The notes under the pieces are model-generated. The model was given only the letters and a program-made list of their open reading frames with translations. It searched no databases and was not told the origin of the DNA. A DNA stretch of 13,333 bases from Halieaceae bacterium UBA3479 (GTDB taxonomy: Bacteria; Pseudomonadota; Gammaproteobacteria; Pseudomonadales; Halieaceae), in NCBI GenBank assembly GCA_002377985.1, contig DFQW01000085.1, positions 1-13,333 of the forward strand, given 5' to 3'. Made by a program: the position numbers and the translations under genes. Below are positions 1 through 7,090 of this stretch, in pieces. The stretch's first letter is position 1, and the number at the start of each line of letters is the position of its first letter.

Positions 1-1803
1 CTGACACTGGCGTGTCACTATCGTATTGCCTGGGACAACAAGGCCGTACAGCTGGGCTTTCCTGAGGTCACCCTGGGATTGCTGCCCGGGGGCGGCGGTG
101 TGGTCAAAACCATCTATCTTATGGGGCTTATGGCGGCCAACGAGTATCTGATTGAGGGTAAGCGGATTGCGCCCGCCAAGGCGAAGGAAGCGGGCTTTAT
201 TCACGAGACCGTGGCTAACGTTGATGACCTGATCCCGCGCGCAAAGGCGTGGATTGCCGAGAATCACGAAAACGAGGCAGCACACACCCAGCCTTGGGAC
301 ACCAAGGGCTACAAGATCCCCGGTGGTAACGCCAATCATCCCGGGGTGGCGCAGCTGCTGCCCGTCGCATCGGCGATGATCGCGCAGAAGACCCGTGGCT
401 TGCTGCCCGCGCCAGTCAAAATTCTCGATGTGGCGGTATCCGCCATGCGCGTCGATTTCGATACAGCCATGCGCATTGAGAGCCGTGGTCTGACTGAGCT
501 CGCACTGACGCCCGTTGCGAAAAACATGATCAACACCTTCTTCTTTAATCTCAATCAAATCAACGGAGGGGCCTCGCGACCCAAGGACATCCCGCCGCAA
601 AAGACCGAGAAGCTGGGCGTGCTTGGCGCCGGCATGATGGGTCAAGGGATTGCCTATGTCTCCGCTATGGCGGGTATTGAGGTGGTGCTCAAGGACATTT
701 CTCTCGAAGCGGCAGAGAAGGGCAAGGCTTACAGTGAGAATTTGCTTAACAAGCGGGTGGGGCAAGGTCGCATGTCCGCTGAGCAGGCACAGCAGATCCT
801 TGCTTTGATCAAACCGACGGCTGAGAACAGCGATCTCGACGGTTGTGATCTCATTATCGAGGCGGTGTTTGAAAATATGGCTCTCAAACACGACATCACC
901 AAAGAACTGGAACCGCATCTCGCGGACGGCGGTGTATGGGGATCAAACACGTCAACGCTCCCCATTACCCAGCTGGCTGAGGCCAGCGCCAATGCAGAGA
1001 ATTTTATCGGTATCCATTTCTTCTCACCGGTCGACAAAATGCCTTTGGTAGAGATCATCATGGGCGAGAAGACCAGTGATCTCGCGTTGGCCAAGGCGTT
1101 TGATTACACCAAGCAAATCCGCAAAACCCCGATTGTGGTCAATGATTCTCTGGGCTTCTTTACCTCGCGCACCTTTGGTACCTATCTCGACGAGGGGGTG
1201 CACCTGCTGACCGAGGGCGTGCATCCGATTCAGATCGATAATCTTGGTAAGGCGATTGGTATGCCGGTTGGGCCGTTAACGGTTTACGACGAGGTCAGCC
1301 TGGAGTTATCTCGCAAGGCCTGGGCTACCTGGAAAGACATGGGTGTCTTGGATAACTGGGGAGACGGCTCTGTGACCCGCGGCGTGATTGACACCATGGT
1401 CGGTGAGCACGGTCGCGGTGGGCGACACCACGGCGGCGGCTTTTATGAGTATGGCGAGAATGGCACCAAGAAAATCTGGCCGGGACTGATGGAGCTCTAC
1501 TACAAGCCCGATGCCCATGTTGTCGAGCAGGACATCAAGGACCGCCTGTTGTTCCGGCAGGTGATTGAGGCGCTGAAATGCCTCGAAACCAATGTGCTTC
1601 GCACGGTCGCCGACGGCAACATTGGCTCGATTATGGGGATTGGCGCGCCGGCGTGGACCGGTGGACTCATTCAGTTCGTTAACACCTATGGGCTAGAGCG
1701 CTTCAGCGCGCGCTGTGCCGAGCTGGCGAGCCAGTACGGTGAGCGGTTCAATGCGCCTGCGATCGTGGCGGAGAAAATCGCCGCGGGAGAATCCTTTAGC
1801 TAG
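1..1803 (+). CDS. Bifunctional enoyl-CoA hydratase / 3-hydroxyacyl-CoA dehydrogenase, FadJ/FadB-like (5' end missing)
   Basis: This enzyme hydrates trans-2-enoyl-CoA and oxidises L-3-hydroxyacyl-CoA with NAD+ in cytoplasmic fatty-acid beta-oxidation. The frame is open from base 1, so the gene starts upstream; 600 residues are in the window and a full-length protein would be roughly 700. The visible crotonase end carries LGFPEVTLGLLPGGGG, with the family's second catalytic Glu at in-window residue 22; the first Glu would lie just off the edge. The dehydrogenase NAD-binding fold begins with GVLGAGMMGQG at about residues 206-216. The signature GIHFFSPVDKMPLVEI follows, with catalytic His339 and Glu351. 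Two C-terminal HCDH-type domains occupy roughly residues 385-600. The gene ends with TAG and converges on the next gene, 102 bases away. A thiolase partner is expected upstream, outside the window. FadJ and FadB cannot be separated here, so no symbol is given. Confidence 0.93.
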   Translation: MTLACHYRIAWDNKAVQLGFPEVTLGLLPGGGGVVKTIYLMGLMAANEYLIEGKRIAPAKAKEAGFIHETVANVDDLIPRAKAWIAENHENEAAHTQPWDTKGYKIPGGNANHPGVAQLLPVASAMIAQKTRGLLPAPVKILDVAVSAMRVDFDTAMRIESRGLTELALTPVAKNMINTFFFNLNQINGGASRPKDIPPQKTEKLGVLGAGMMGQGIAYVSAMAGIEVVLKDISLEAAEKGKAYSENLLNKRVGQGRMSAEQAQQILALIKPTAENSDLDGCDLIIEAVFENMALKHDITKELEPHLADGGVWGSNTSTLPITQLAEASANAENFIGIHFFSPVDKMPLVEIIMGEKTSDLALAKAFDYTKQIRKTPIVVNDSLGFFTSRTFGTYLDEGVHLLTEGVHPIQIDNLGKAIGMPVGPLTVYDEVSLELSRKAWATWKDMGVLDNWGDGSVTRGVIDTMVGEHGRGGRHHGGGFYEYGENGTKKIWPGLMELYYKPDAHVVEQDIKDRLLFRQVIEALKCLETNVLRTVADGNIGSIMGIGAPAWTGGLIQFVNTYGLERFSARCAELASQYGERFNAPAIVAEKIAAGESFS

Positions 1804-1905
1804 TGCATCGATTGATGCGGAGCCGGCGCGGGCGAGCGCGCTGGGTGCGCTAAAACACCGAATACCGGTGCCGGCCTGCTAACAGGGCTGCCACAGCAGG
1901 TGGTG

Positions 1906-3450
1906 CTAGAGCATGACCTCGATCAGCGCGGGGCCCTTGTTTGACATTGCTTCCGCTACCGCGGCGTCGAGGGCAGCGACCGTGGTTACCCGGGTTGCCT
2001 GCATGCCCATGCCCTGTGCGATGTCTGTCCAGTTAATTTCCGGGTTGGTTAAATCCAAGAGTGACAGGGCGGTTGGGCCAGGTTCCTCGACGCCCACGCG
2101 CTGCAATTCGATATTGAGAATCGCGTAAGAACCGTTATTGAGTAGCATCACGGTGATATCGAGCGCTTCCCGTACCATGGTCCACAGAGCCTGCACCGTA
2201 TACATCCCCGAGCCGTCGGCTTCCAGTGCCAACACTTTTTGATTAGGGCACGCGATCGCGGCGCCAATGGCCAGCGGCAAGCCCTGACCGATCGCGCCGC
2301 CCGTGAGCGTCAACCAGTCGTGGGGTGCAGCATTCGCTGTCAGTAAAAAAGCGCCTAGCCCATTGGTGGCGCCCTCGTCACAGACGATCGCGTTAGCAGG
2401 CAGACGATTGGCAATCACTTTCCCCAATTCACCGGCGTCAATCGCGCCGTCCACCAACGGGTATTGCGTTCCCTCGGTAATCACTGCTGGCTGGTTCGGC
2501 GCCTCCAGTGCATTTGCGAGGCGTGTCAGGGCGTCGACCACATCTACTTCAGCATTGGCGAGCACGGTTTTTTTAGCCGTATCAGGTGCGAGCACACTGG
2601 GCTTGTCCGGGTAGGCGAAAAAGGATACCGGCGCTTTCGCGCCGGCCAGCACCACCGAGTCGAGGCCCGAGAGTTGCTCCGCGGCGGCTTCACCGAAATA
2701 AGCTAAGCGCTCGGTGGCTACGCGCCCGACGCCTCGCGCCTGGCGTGCAAAAAAAGTCTCGCTAATCAAGCGACAGCCAGTGGCCGCCGCGATGCGGCCT
2801 GCCTGCTCCAGACCCTCTTCTCGCAGGGCTCTGCCGCCGAGAAACAGGCAGCTCTTGTTGGCACTCCGAAGCGCTTCGGCTGCTGCATGGATAACGTCGT
2901 CACTGACGCGCACCGTGGCACTCTCGGGGAGGTGGTATTGCTGCGGCTCTATCGCAGACCAGGCGTGGTCGGCGGGTACCACAAAAGTGCTGATGCTACC
3001 CGGATGGTCGAGGCTCGCCGCGAGCGCGTCGAGACCGGTCTGGGCGAGTGTTGCTGCGCTCTGGGATACGCGATAGGTCCGTGAAACGGGCGATGCAAAA
3101 CCCCGAATATCGCTGGTGAGGGGCGCGTCGTGTTTTAGGTGGTCAGTTGCGTGATCACCGATCATATTGAGAATGGGGGAGCGCGCACGCTGCGCATTGT
3201 GGAGGTTCGCGATGCCATTGGCGAAGCCCGGGCCCAGGTGGAGCAGTGTGAGCGCCGGTTTGTCTGCCATGCGTCCGTAGCCATCGGCTGCGCCGGTCAC
3301 CACGCCCTCGAATAAACACAGCACAGCACGAATACCCGGCTGTTTGTCGAGCGCGGCTACCAGCTGCATCTCCGAGGTGCCTGGATTAGCAAAGCAGGCG
3401 TCGACGCCGTGTTCAGCTAATGCGTTGATCAAAGCTTCGGCACCGTTCAT
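1906..3450 (-). CDS. Thiamine diphosphate-dependent enzyme, acetolactate synthase large subunit-like / benzoylformate decarboxylase-like
   Basis: A 514-residue cytoplasmic ThDP enzyme with the usual three domains. The N-terminal pyrimidine-binding domain has ACFANPGTSEMQLVAALD and the cofactor-activating Glu48 within CLFEGVVTGAADGYGR. A central domain spans about residues 190-330. The C-terminal pyrophosphate-binding domain has the Mg/ThDP motif as ADG (411-413), then 24 residues, then NN (438-439). The first residue is Ala instead of the common Gly, which I recall as normal in a group of proteins annotated as acetolactate synthase but lacking a regulatory subunit. No small subunit (ilvH/N-like) lies next to it, so a role in branched-chain amino acid synthesis is doubtful. 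A 2-oxo acid decarboxylase or carboligase acting on another substrate is as likely. GGGGA (complement of 3457-3461), five bases before the ATG, supports the start. It is transcribed away from the sulfotransferase gene. Confidence 0.9.
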   Translation of the reverse strand: MNGAEALINALAEHGVDACFANPGTSEMQLVAALDKQPGIRAVLCLFEGVVTGAADGYGRMADKPALTLLHLGPGFANGIANLHNAQRARSPILNMIGDHATDHLKHDAPLTSDIRGFASPVSRTYRVSQSAATLAQTGLDALAASLDHPGSISTFVVPADHAWSAIEPQQYHLPESATVRVSDDVIHAAAEALRSANKSCLFLGGRALREEGLEQAGRIAAATGCRLISETFFARQARGVGRVATERLAYFGEAAAEQLSGLDSVVLAGAKAPVSFFAYPDKPSVLAPDTAKKTVLANAEVDVVDALTRLANALEAPNQPAVITEGTQYPLVDGAIDAGELGKVIANRLPANAIVCDEGATNGLGAFLLTANAAPHDWLTLTGGAIGQGLPLAIGAAIACPNQKVLALEADGSGMYTVQALWTMVREALDITVMLLNNGSYAILNIELQRVGVEEPGPTALSLLDLTNPEINWTDIAQGMGMQATRVTTVAALDAAVAEAMSNKGPALIEVML

Positions 3451-3584
3451 GTTTTATCCCCAACACTTGATAAGATCAGCAGTATACCGCTGCTGCCTCG
3501 TGTCATTGCCGACAACTAACCGTAAGCCGCGAAGCTATTTATTTGGGATGCGATATCATTGGTGTTTGTATCCGACAGGAAAAA

Positions 3585-4250
3585 ATGATGATCTGGAACG
3601 AGTCCATACTTTTTATCCACGCGCCAAAAACTGCGGGAATGAGTATGACGACCATGTTGAGCGCGCATCTGAAAGGCACGGTCTGTGTTACCGGCCCTTA
3701 CGAGGCTTTGTCGGAGTCGGGTCGGTTGGAATATATCCCGGGTAAGCGCCATGAGACGTTGCTTGACGCAGTGTCTTTCTTTCAAGAACGAAATATCCAG
3801 CTGGAGCAGTTTGAGAAAATTTTTGTGGTGATGCGTAACCCCTATGAACTGGAGTTATCCCGCTTCGCCTACCTTCAGAAAAATTTGGCGCAGGATCGCG
3901 GCAAGGCGCAAGATATTGCGTTGGAGGGAGATTTTCGCCAATACCTTGCCAATGCGCCTTTCTTTGGTAAGAACCCTCCTCGATTAGATCTTTACTACCA
4001 TGTTGACGGCGTTATTCCTGATAACTTGGCTATCTTGCGTTACGAGCATTTGGCGCAAGATATTGCAGATCATATTGCGCCCTACCTCGAGGGTCATTAC
4101 GAGATCCCTTATGAGAACCAGAGTGCCCATGCGTCCATAGAGGATGTGTATGACGCTGAGCTGGAAGCGTTGTGCCACGAGCGGCATAAATGGTTTTTCG
4201 AGGCGGGTTTCTACAGCAGGGGCTCGTTTTCGGATCCCGAGGCGAACTGA
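3585..4250 (+). CDS. Sulfotransferase family protein (PAPS-dependent)
   Basis: A 221-residue protein with the two nucleotide-binding signatures of sulfotransferases. The 5'-phosphosulfate loop is FIHAPKTAGMS (residues 10-20, compare the FIHIPKTGGTS type). The 3'-phosphate motif is VVMRNPYELELSRFAYL (81-97), with Arg84 and Ser92 as likely PAPS contacts. ILRYEHLAQD (150-159) and a helical C-terminus ending FEAGFYS also fit. It should transfer sulfate from PAPS to a hydroxyl or amine of an unknown acceptor, perhaps a glycan or lipid. AGGA at 3577-3580 lies 4 bases before the ATG at 3585 and 7 before the ATG at 3588, so either may be used; an upstream TTG at 3543 in frame is less likely. The gene stands alone between a divergent and a convergent neighbour. 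It is more A+T-rich than its surroundings (43% and 52% GC in two 60-base rows counted by hand), which hints at transfer. Confidence 0.82.
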   Translation: MMIWNESILFIHAPKTAGMSMTTMLSAHLKGTVCVTGPYEALSESGRLEYIPGKRHETLLDAVSFFQERNIQLEQFEKIFVVMRNPYELELSRFAYLQKNLAQDRGKAQDIALEGDFRQYLANAPFFGKNPPRLDLYYHVDGVIPDNLAILRYEHLAQDIADHIAPYLEGHYEIPYENQSAHASIEDVYDAELEALCHERHKWFFEAGFYSRGSFSDPEAN

Positions 4251-4290
4251 GAAACCTGTCCACAAGATTTATCGAGCACCGTAGGGGCTC

Positions 4291-5100
4291 TTAGTGGGTC
4301 TCTTCTCCGCCACTGACATTGAGCGCTTCCCCCGTGATAAATGCCGCCTCATCTGAGGCGAGAAAAGCCACTGCGGCGGCGGTATCTTCTGGCGTGCCCA
4401 CTCTCCCCAAGGGCACCCGCTCTGCTATTTGAGCGCGATAGACCTCAGGCTCCAGCCCCCGCAAAGAGGAAAAATATTCGCTTTGGGCTTTGCCCATGGT
4501 GGTCGTGACATGATTTGGGCAAACGGCATTGACGCGAATCCCCTTTGGCGCGAGATCAATCGCCGCAGTGCGCGTCAGTCCGATCATGCCGTGTTTTGAG
4601 GACACGTAGGGGGCCATTTGTCTGAACCCTGTTTTGGCTGCCTGACTCGCAATATTGATAATGCTACTGCCATGATCCATCACTCGCGCCGCCTCCCTAG
4701 TGAAGAGAAAGGCTCCCGTGAGGTTCACGCTGATGACGCGTTGCCATTCCTCCAAACTCAGTTCGGTCAGTGGCTTGATGATGTCGCCAATGGCGGCGTT
4801 ATTGATGAGAATATCCAAACGACCAAAGTGCGAGACGGTTCCCTCTACTGCTGCACCAACCGAGGTTTCATGAGAGACATCGCAGGTGATGCCCACAGCG
4901 TTATAGCCAGAGTTGATCAGGTCGCACACGACCGGGTTGTCATTCGGGGCATGCGTCCCCCTGCCTGTCATGATGCTGTCGAGGTCCGACACAACGAGCT
5001 GGCACCCCGCCTCGCCCAGGCGCTTGAGAATGCCGTGTCCCAGTCCGCCTTCCCGACCTGCGCCTGTGCACAGCGCTACCTTGCCTTTGAGACCCTTCAT
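4291..5100 (-). CDS. Short-chain dehydrogenase/reductase (classical SDR)
   Basis: A 269-residue NAD(P)(H)-dependent oxidoreductase interconverting an alcohol and a ketone on an unknown substrate. The Rossmann start is LCTGAGREGGLGHG (residues 10-23), a glycine-rich loop slightly longer than the usual TGxxxGIG. INNAAIG is at 99-105. The full catalytic tetrad is visible: Asn126 (VNLTGAF), Ser152 (NIASQAA), Tyr165 and Lys169 (YVSSKHG). A stretch of about 20 residues after the second strand (44-63) is longer than in many SDRs. Asp39 and Asp41 after that strand would favour NAD(H) over NADP(H), by family rule. The C-terminus ITGEALNVSGGEETH is typical of full-length members. Its ATG overlaps the stop of the upstream HapK-like gene by ATGA, so the two are almost certainly one transcript with translational coupling. 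Confidence 0.92.
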   Translation of the reverse strand: MKGLKGKVALCTGAGREGGLGHGILKRLGEAGCQLVVSDLDSIMTGRGTHAPNDNPVVCDLINSGYNAVGITCDVSHETSVGAAVEGTVSHFGRLDILINNAAIGDIIKPLTELSLEEWQRVISVNLTGAFLFTREAARVMDHGSSIINIASQAAKTGFRQMAPYVSSKHGMIGLTRTAAIDLAPKGIRVNAVCPNHVTTTMGKAQSEYFSSLRGLEPEVYRAQIAERVPLGRVGTPEDTAAAVAFLASDEAAFITGEALNVSGGEETH

Positions 5101-5408
5101 TCAATCGACTCGGTCACCATGAATGTTGCATCCTCCGCAAACTCTCTGAACTGAGCTGCGACGGCTTGTGCGGCCGGCGCACCCACGGCACCCATGAACG
5201 CATCCATATCGTCGACATGAATAAGTTCAACATAGGCGTAGGGCACCTCCAACGAGCCGTTCAGCAATCGTTCGCTACGCAATACATCAAATCCGCCGCA
5301 TCCCTCGAGTCGACGGACGCTGGGGATATCCACACTGCGCGCCCACGCTTCGTATTCATTGCGGTCGACACCGCTTTTGAGATTGAACAGAACAACGATT
5401 GTGCTCAT
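5097..5408 (-). CDS. HapK/RedY-like small protein, predicted dimeric alpha/beta barrel
   Basis: A 103-residue protein. The start MSTIVVLFNLKSGVDRNEYEAW, the RSVDIPSVRRLEGCGGFDVL segment, and a middle strand reading YAYVELIHVDDMDAF resemble ferredoxin-like dimeric alpha/beta-barrel proteins annotated as REDY-like/HapK. That family is named after proteins of prodigiosin-type clusters. No other prodigiosin gene is seen, so the name should be read as a fold label, not a pathway. An EthD/antibiotic-monooxygenase-like protein is the main alternative. An excellent Shine-Dalgarno, AAGGAG (complement of 5414-5419), sits five bases before the ATG. It is the first gene of a two-gene operon with the SDR and probably works on the same substrate. 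Its upstream region is shared with the divergent methyltransferase operon. Confidence 0.68.
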   Translation of the reverse strand: MSTIVVLFNLKSGVDRNEYEAWARSVDIPSVRRLEGCGGFDVLRSERLLNGSLEVPYAYVELIHVDDMDAFMGAVGAPAAQAVAAQFREFAEDATFMVTESIE

Positions 5409-5448
5409 GGTAACTCCTTGTAATCCGCTAATCCTTGATTTATCCGCA

Positions 5449-5501
5449 GGGGTATTGGTTGGGGTTGTCTTTTGATTTGTGCTCGCCCGGGCCCATACCC
5501 C
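5449..5501. repeat. 7-bp inverted repeat in the shared divergent promoter region
   Basis: GGGGTAT (5449-5455) and ATACCCC (5495-5501) are perfect inverted arms separated by 39 bases. They lie between the divergent HapK-like and methyltransferase operons, just upstream of the candidate -35 box. They could be half-sites for a regulator of both operons. A 7-bp match in GC-rich DNA can also be chance. Confidence 0.3.
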
Positions 5502-5505
5502 AGCC

Positions 5506-5535
5506 TTGCTTACCCCGGATGCTTAAACATATTAT
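5506..5535 (+). promoter_or_regulatory. Candidate sigma70-type promoter of the methyltransferase operon
   Basis: TTGCTT (5506-5511) and TATTAT (5530-5535) are 18 bases apart. They match the -35 box in 3 of 6 positions and the -10 box in 5 of 6. Transcription would begin near 5542, about 28 bases before the preferred ATG at 5570. This argues against the longer in-frame starts at 5435 (TTG) or 5519 (ATG). It is a match by eye only. Confidence 0.45.
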
Positions 5536-5569
5536 CAAACTCACATATCAAAACGCGTCGAGGCAGGAT

Positions 5570-6751
5570 ATGAGTCTTTCTCACGATCACGAAATGGCCG
5601 TGTCACTCACCCAGCAGGACCGCTCGCGGAGGGCTTTTGTCTCCACTTTGCGGTCCCACGTGCTACAGCGCATGTCGGGTGATCTGCGCCAGCACTTTGA
5701 GCAGGCCGTCGAGCCCGAATATGCCAAATCGGGGTCGCCGCTGGACACCCCCGAGGCGATCCATGAGGCCCTAAAGGGCGAGTTTTCCTTCAAGGCCTAC
5801 AGCAGTGTGCGGACCGCGGCTCAGGAGATGGTGTTTGACGTCGTGAGCGATGCGGTCGACCGCGAGTTGGAAGTGCTCAACGCAAAAGCGGCAAAACCGG
5901 CTAAGCACGGTACGCTAACCCTTAATCCAACGTTGCCTCTACCCAAGAGTGTGACCGGCATTGATGTCCATTTATCGCCGGGCAGCTATCACGCGGAACA
6001 CGCCGAAGATGACGTTACCGCCGGTGCCGTGTATGACAACTCCATAGATGTATTTGCATTTGGCCAGTTCGGCAAACGACACAACGATATCGGCACGACA
6101 CTGTCCAATTATCTTCGCCTGAAGTACCCGGACTTTGCGCCATCGTCTATTCTGGACTGTGGCTGCACCATCGGGCACAACACGCTCCCCTGGGCGGAGA
6201 CGTATCCCGCGGCTGAAGTCACGGCAATCGATGTCGCGGCGCCGGTCCTGCGTTATGGGCATGCCCGGGCGGAATCGATGGGTATTGCAGCGCACTTTAA
6301 GCAAATGGATGCGACAGCCATGGATTTCGACGACGCGCAATTCGATGTCGTATTCTCTTCCATGTTCATGCACGAGCTGCCTCTTAAGCACATCCACCGA
6401 TATCTAAAGGAGGCGTTCAGGGTGCTCAAGCCGGGTGGCATACTCTGGCAAATGGAGTTGCCGCCGATGAACGCGATGCCCAACTACGAAAACTTTTATA
6501 TGAACTGGGACACCTCCTATAACAACGAACCTTATTACGGCACGTTCCGCAAGCAGGACTATCGACAGCTCCTGCTCGACGCCGGGTTCAGCGCAGACGA
6601 TTTCATTGAGGCAACGATGCCGAGGTATACATTCGTTGGTGAAGCGGCATTCCAGGAAGCGATTCAAGGCACTAACACTTTCGACACGCTCACGGGTCGC
6701 ATGGACCCGAAAGGGACGCGTTGGTACGGCTTTGGTGCCTGGAAACGCTGA
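5570..6751 (+). CDS. SAM-dependent class I methyltransferase with a long N-terminal domain
   Basis: A 393-residue protein. The methyltransferase core is in the second half. Motif I is ILDCGCTIGHNT (194-205), a variant of the usual LDxGCGxG. The acidic residue after strand 2 is Asp221 (TAIDVAAP). The strand-4 region is FDVVFSSMFMHELP (258-271), and the post-strand motif is VLKPGGILWQMELPP (285-299). Residues 1-190 form a separate helical, charged N-terminal region I do not recognise. The methyl acceptor is unknown; a small molecule is more likely than nucleic acid. I prefer the ATG at 5570 because GAGG (5560-5563) is six bases upstream and a candidate promoter lies within the longer versions. 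It is the first gene of an operon; the next start codon follows its stop after 3 bases. It diverges from the HapK-like gene. Confidence 0.88.
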   Translation: MSLSHDHEMAVSLTQQDRSRRAFVSTLRSHVLQRMSGDLRQHFEQAVEPEYAKSGSPLDTPEAIHEALKGEFSFKAYSSVRTAAQEMVFDVVSDAVDRELEVLNAKAAKPAKHGTLTLNPTLPLPKSVTGIDVHLSPGSYHAEHAEDDVTAGAVYDNSIDVFAFGQFGKRHNDIGTTLSNYLRLKYPDFAPSSILDCGCTIGHNTLPWAETYPAAEVTAIDVAAPVLRYGHARAESMGIAAHFKQMDATAMDFDDAQFDVVFSSMFMHELPLKHIHRYLKEAFRVLKPGGILWQMELPPMNAMPNYENFYMNWDTSYNNEPYYGTFRKQDYRQLLLDAGFSADDFIEATMPRYTFVGEAAFQEAIQGTNTFDTLTGRMDPKGTRWYGFGAWKR

Positions 6752-6754
6752 GCC

Positions 6755-7075
6755 GTGAGTACGCGACGTATCCCCCGGAAACGACGCGGTCAACGGCATC
6801 AATTCTTTGAGGCCGACGGCGTCGACGAGCTGTTGAGCTGTGTGCTGCGGCTCACCTCCGAGATGTCCGCTCTGAGTGAGCGGCTGTATCTGGCGGAGCG
6901 GGTTCTGGAGGGGAAGGGTATCGATATGGCCGGTGAAATTGAACGCTACCGGTTATCCGAGGCAGACGAGGCAGCGTTGAGTCATGAGCGGCAGCGGTTG
7001 ATCGAAACCGTGCTTGCCCAGCTGGGCGCCAGTGGTACTGGGACAGAATCGATTGAAGATGACCTCGGCCCCTAG
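6755..7075 (+). CDS. Small hypothetical protein, basic N-terminus, predicted helical
   Basis: A 106-residue protein I do not recognise. It starts with GTG three bases after the methyltransferase stop, and its own stop is 15 bases before the next gene, so it belongs to the operon and is likely made by reinitiation. The N-terminus is very basic (RRIPRKRRGQRH, residues 4-15). The middle (about 20-95) is rich in Leu, Glu, Ala and Arg with heptad-like spacing, for example LTSEMSALSERLYLAERVLE, and suggests long helices or a coiled coil. The tail is acidic (SIEDDLGP). There is no signal peptide, membrane segment or metal motif. It could be an adaptor or assembly partner for the flanking enzymes, but that is inference only. 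The fit between neighbouring stops and starts is the main evidence that it is translated. Confidence 0.7.
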   Translation: MSTRRIPRKRRGQRHQFFEADGVDELLSCVLRLTSEMSALSERLYLAERVLEGKGIDMAGEIERYRLSEADEAALSHERQRLIETVLAQLGASGTGTESIEDDLGP

Positions 7076-7090
7076 CCTGCCGGTTATCTG

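Noticed and set aside
1804..1905. Short inverted repeats after the FadJ-like gene (GCATC/GATGC at 1805-1818; CCTGCT/AGCAGG at 1875-1900), as a terminator
   Set aside because: Stems are only 5-6 bp, one with a 14-base loop, and no T-run follows on either strand. The 102-base gap between convergent genes must end both transcripts, but I cannot say where.
3475..3499. CAGCAG/CTGCTG inverted repeat upstream of the ThDP gene as an operator
   Set aside because: Six-base arms made of a CAG-type triplet are common by chance, and no matching promoter elements were found around it.
4618..5154. 178-codon open frame on the plus strand opposite the SDR gene
   Set aside because: The SDR on the minus strand has all catalytic motifs, and this frame has no recognisable domain or ribosome binding site.
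5097..5408. Prodigiosin biosynthesis cluster, suggested by the HapK-like protein
   Set aside because: None of the characteristic condensing enzymes, pyrrole-forming proteins or carrier-protein genes is in the window.
5435..5569. 45-residue N-terminal extension of the methyltransferase from a TTG at 5435
   Set aside because: It begins with a rare start, lacks a good ribosome binding site and covers a candidate promoter; the ATG at 5570 has GAGG at correct spacing.
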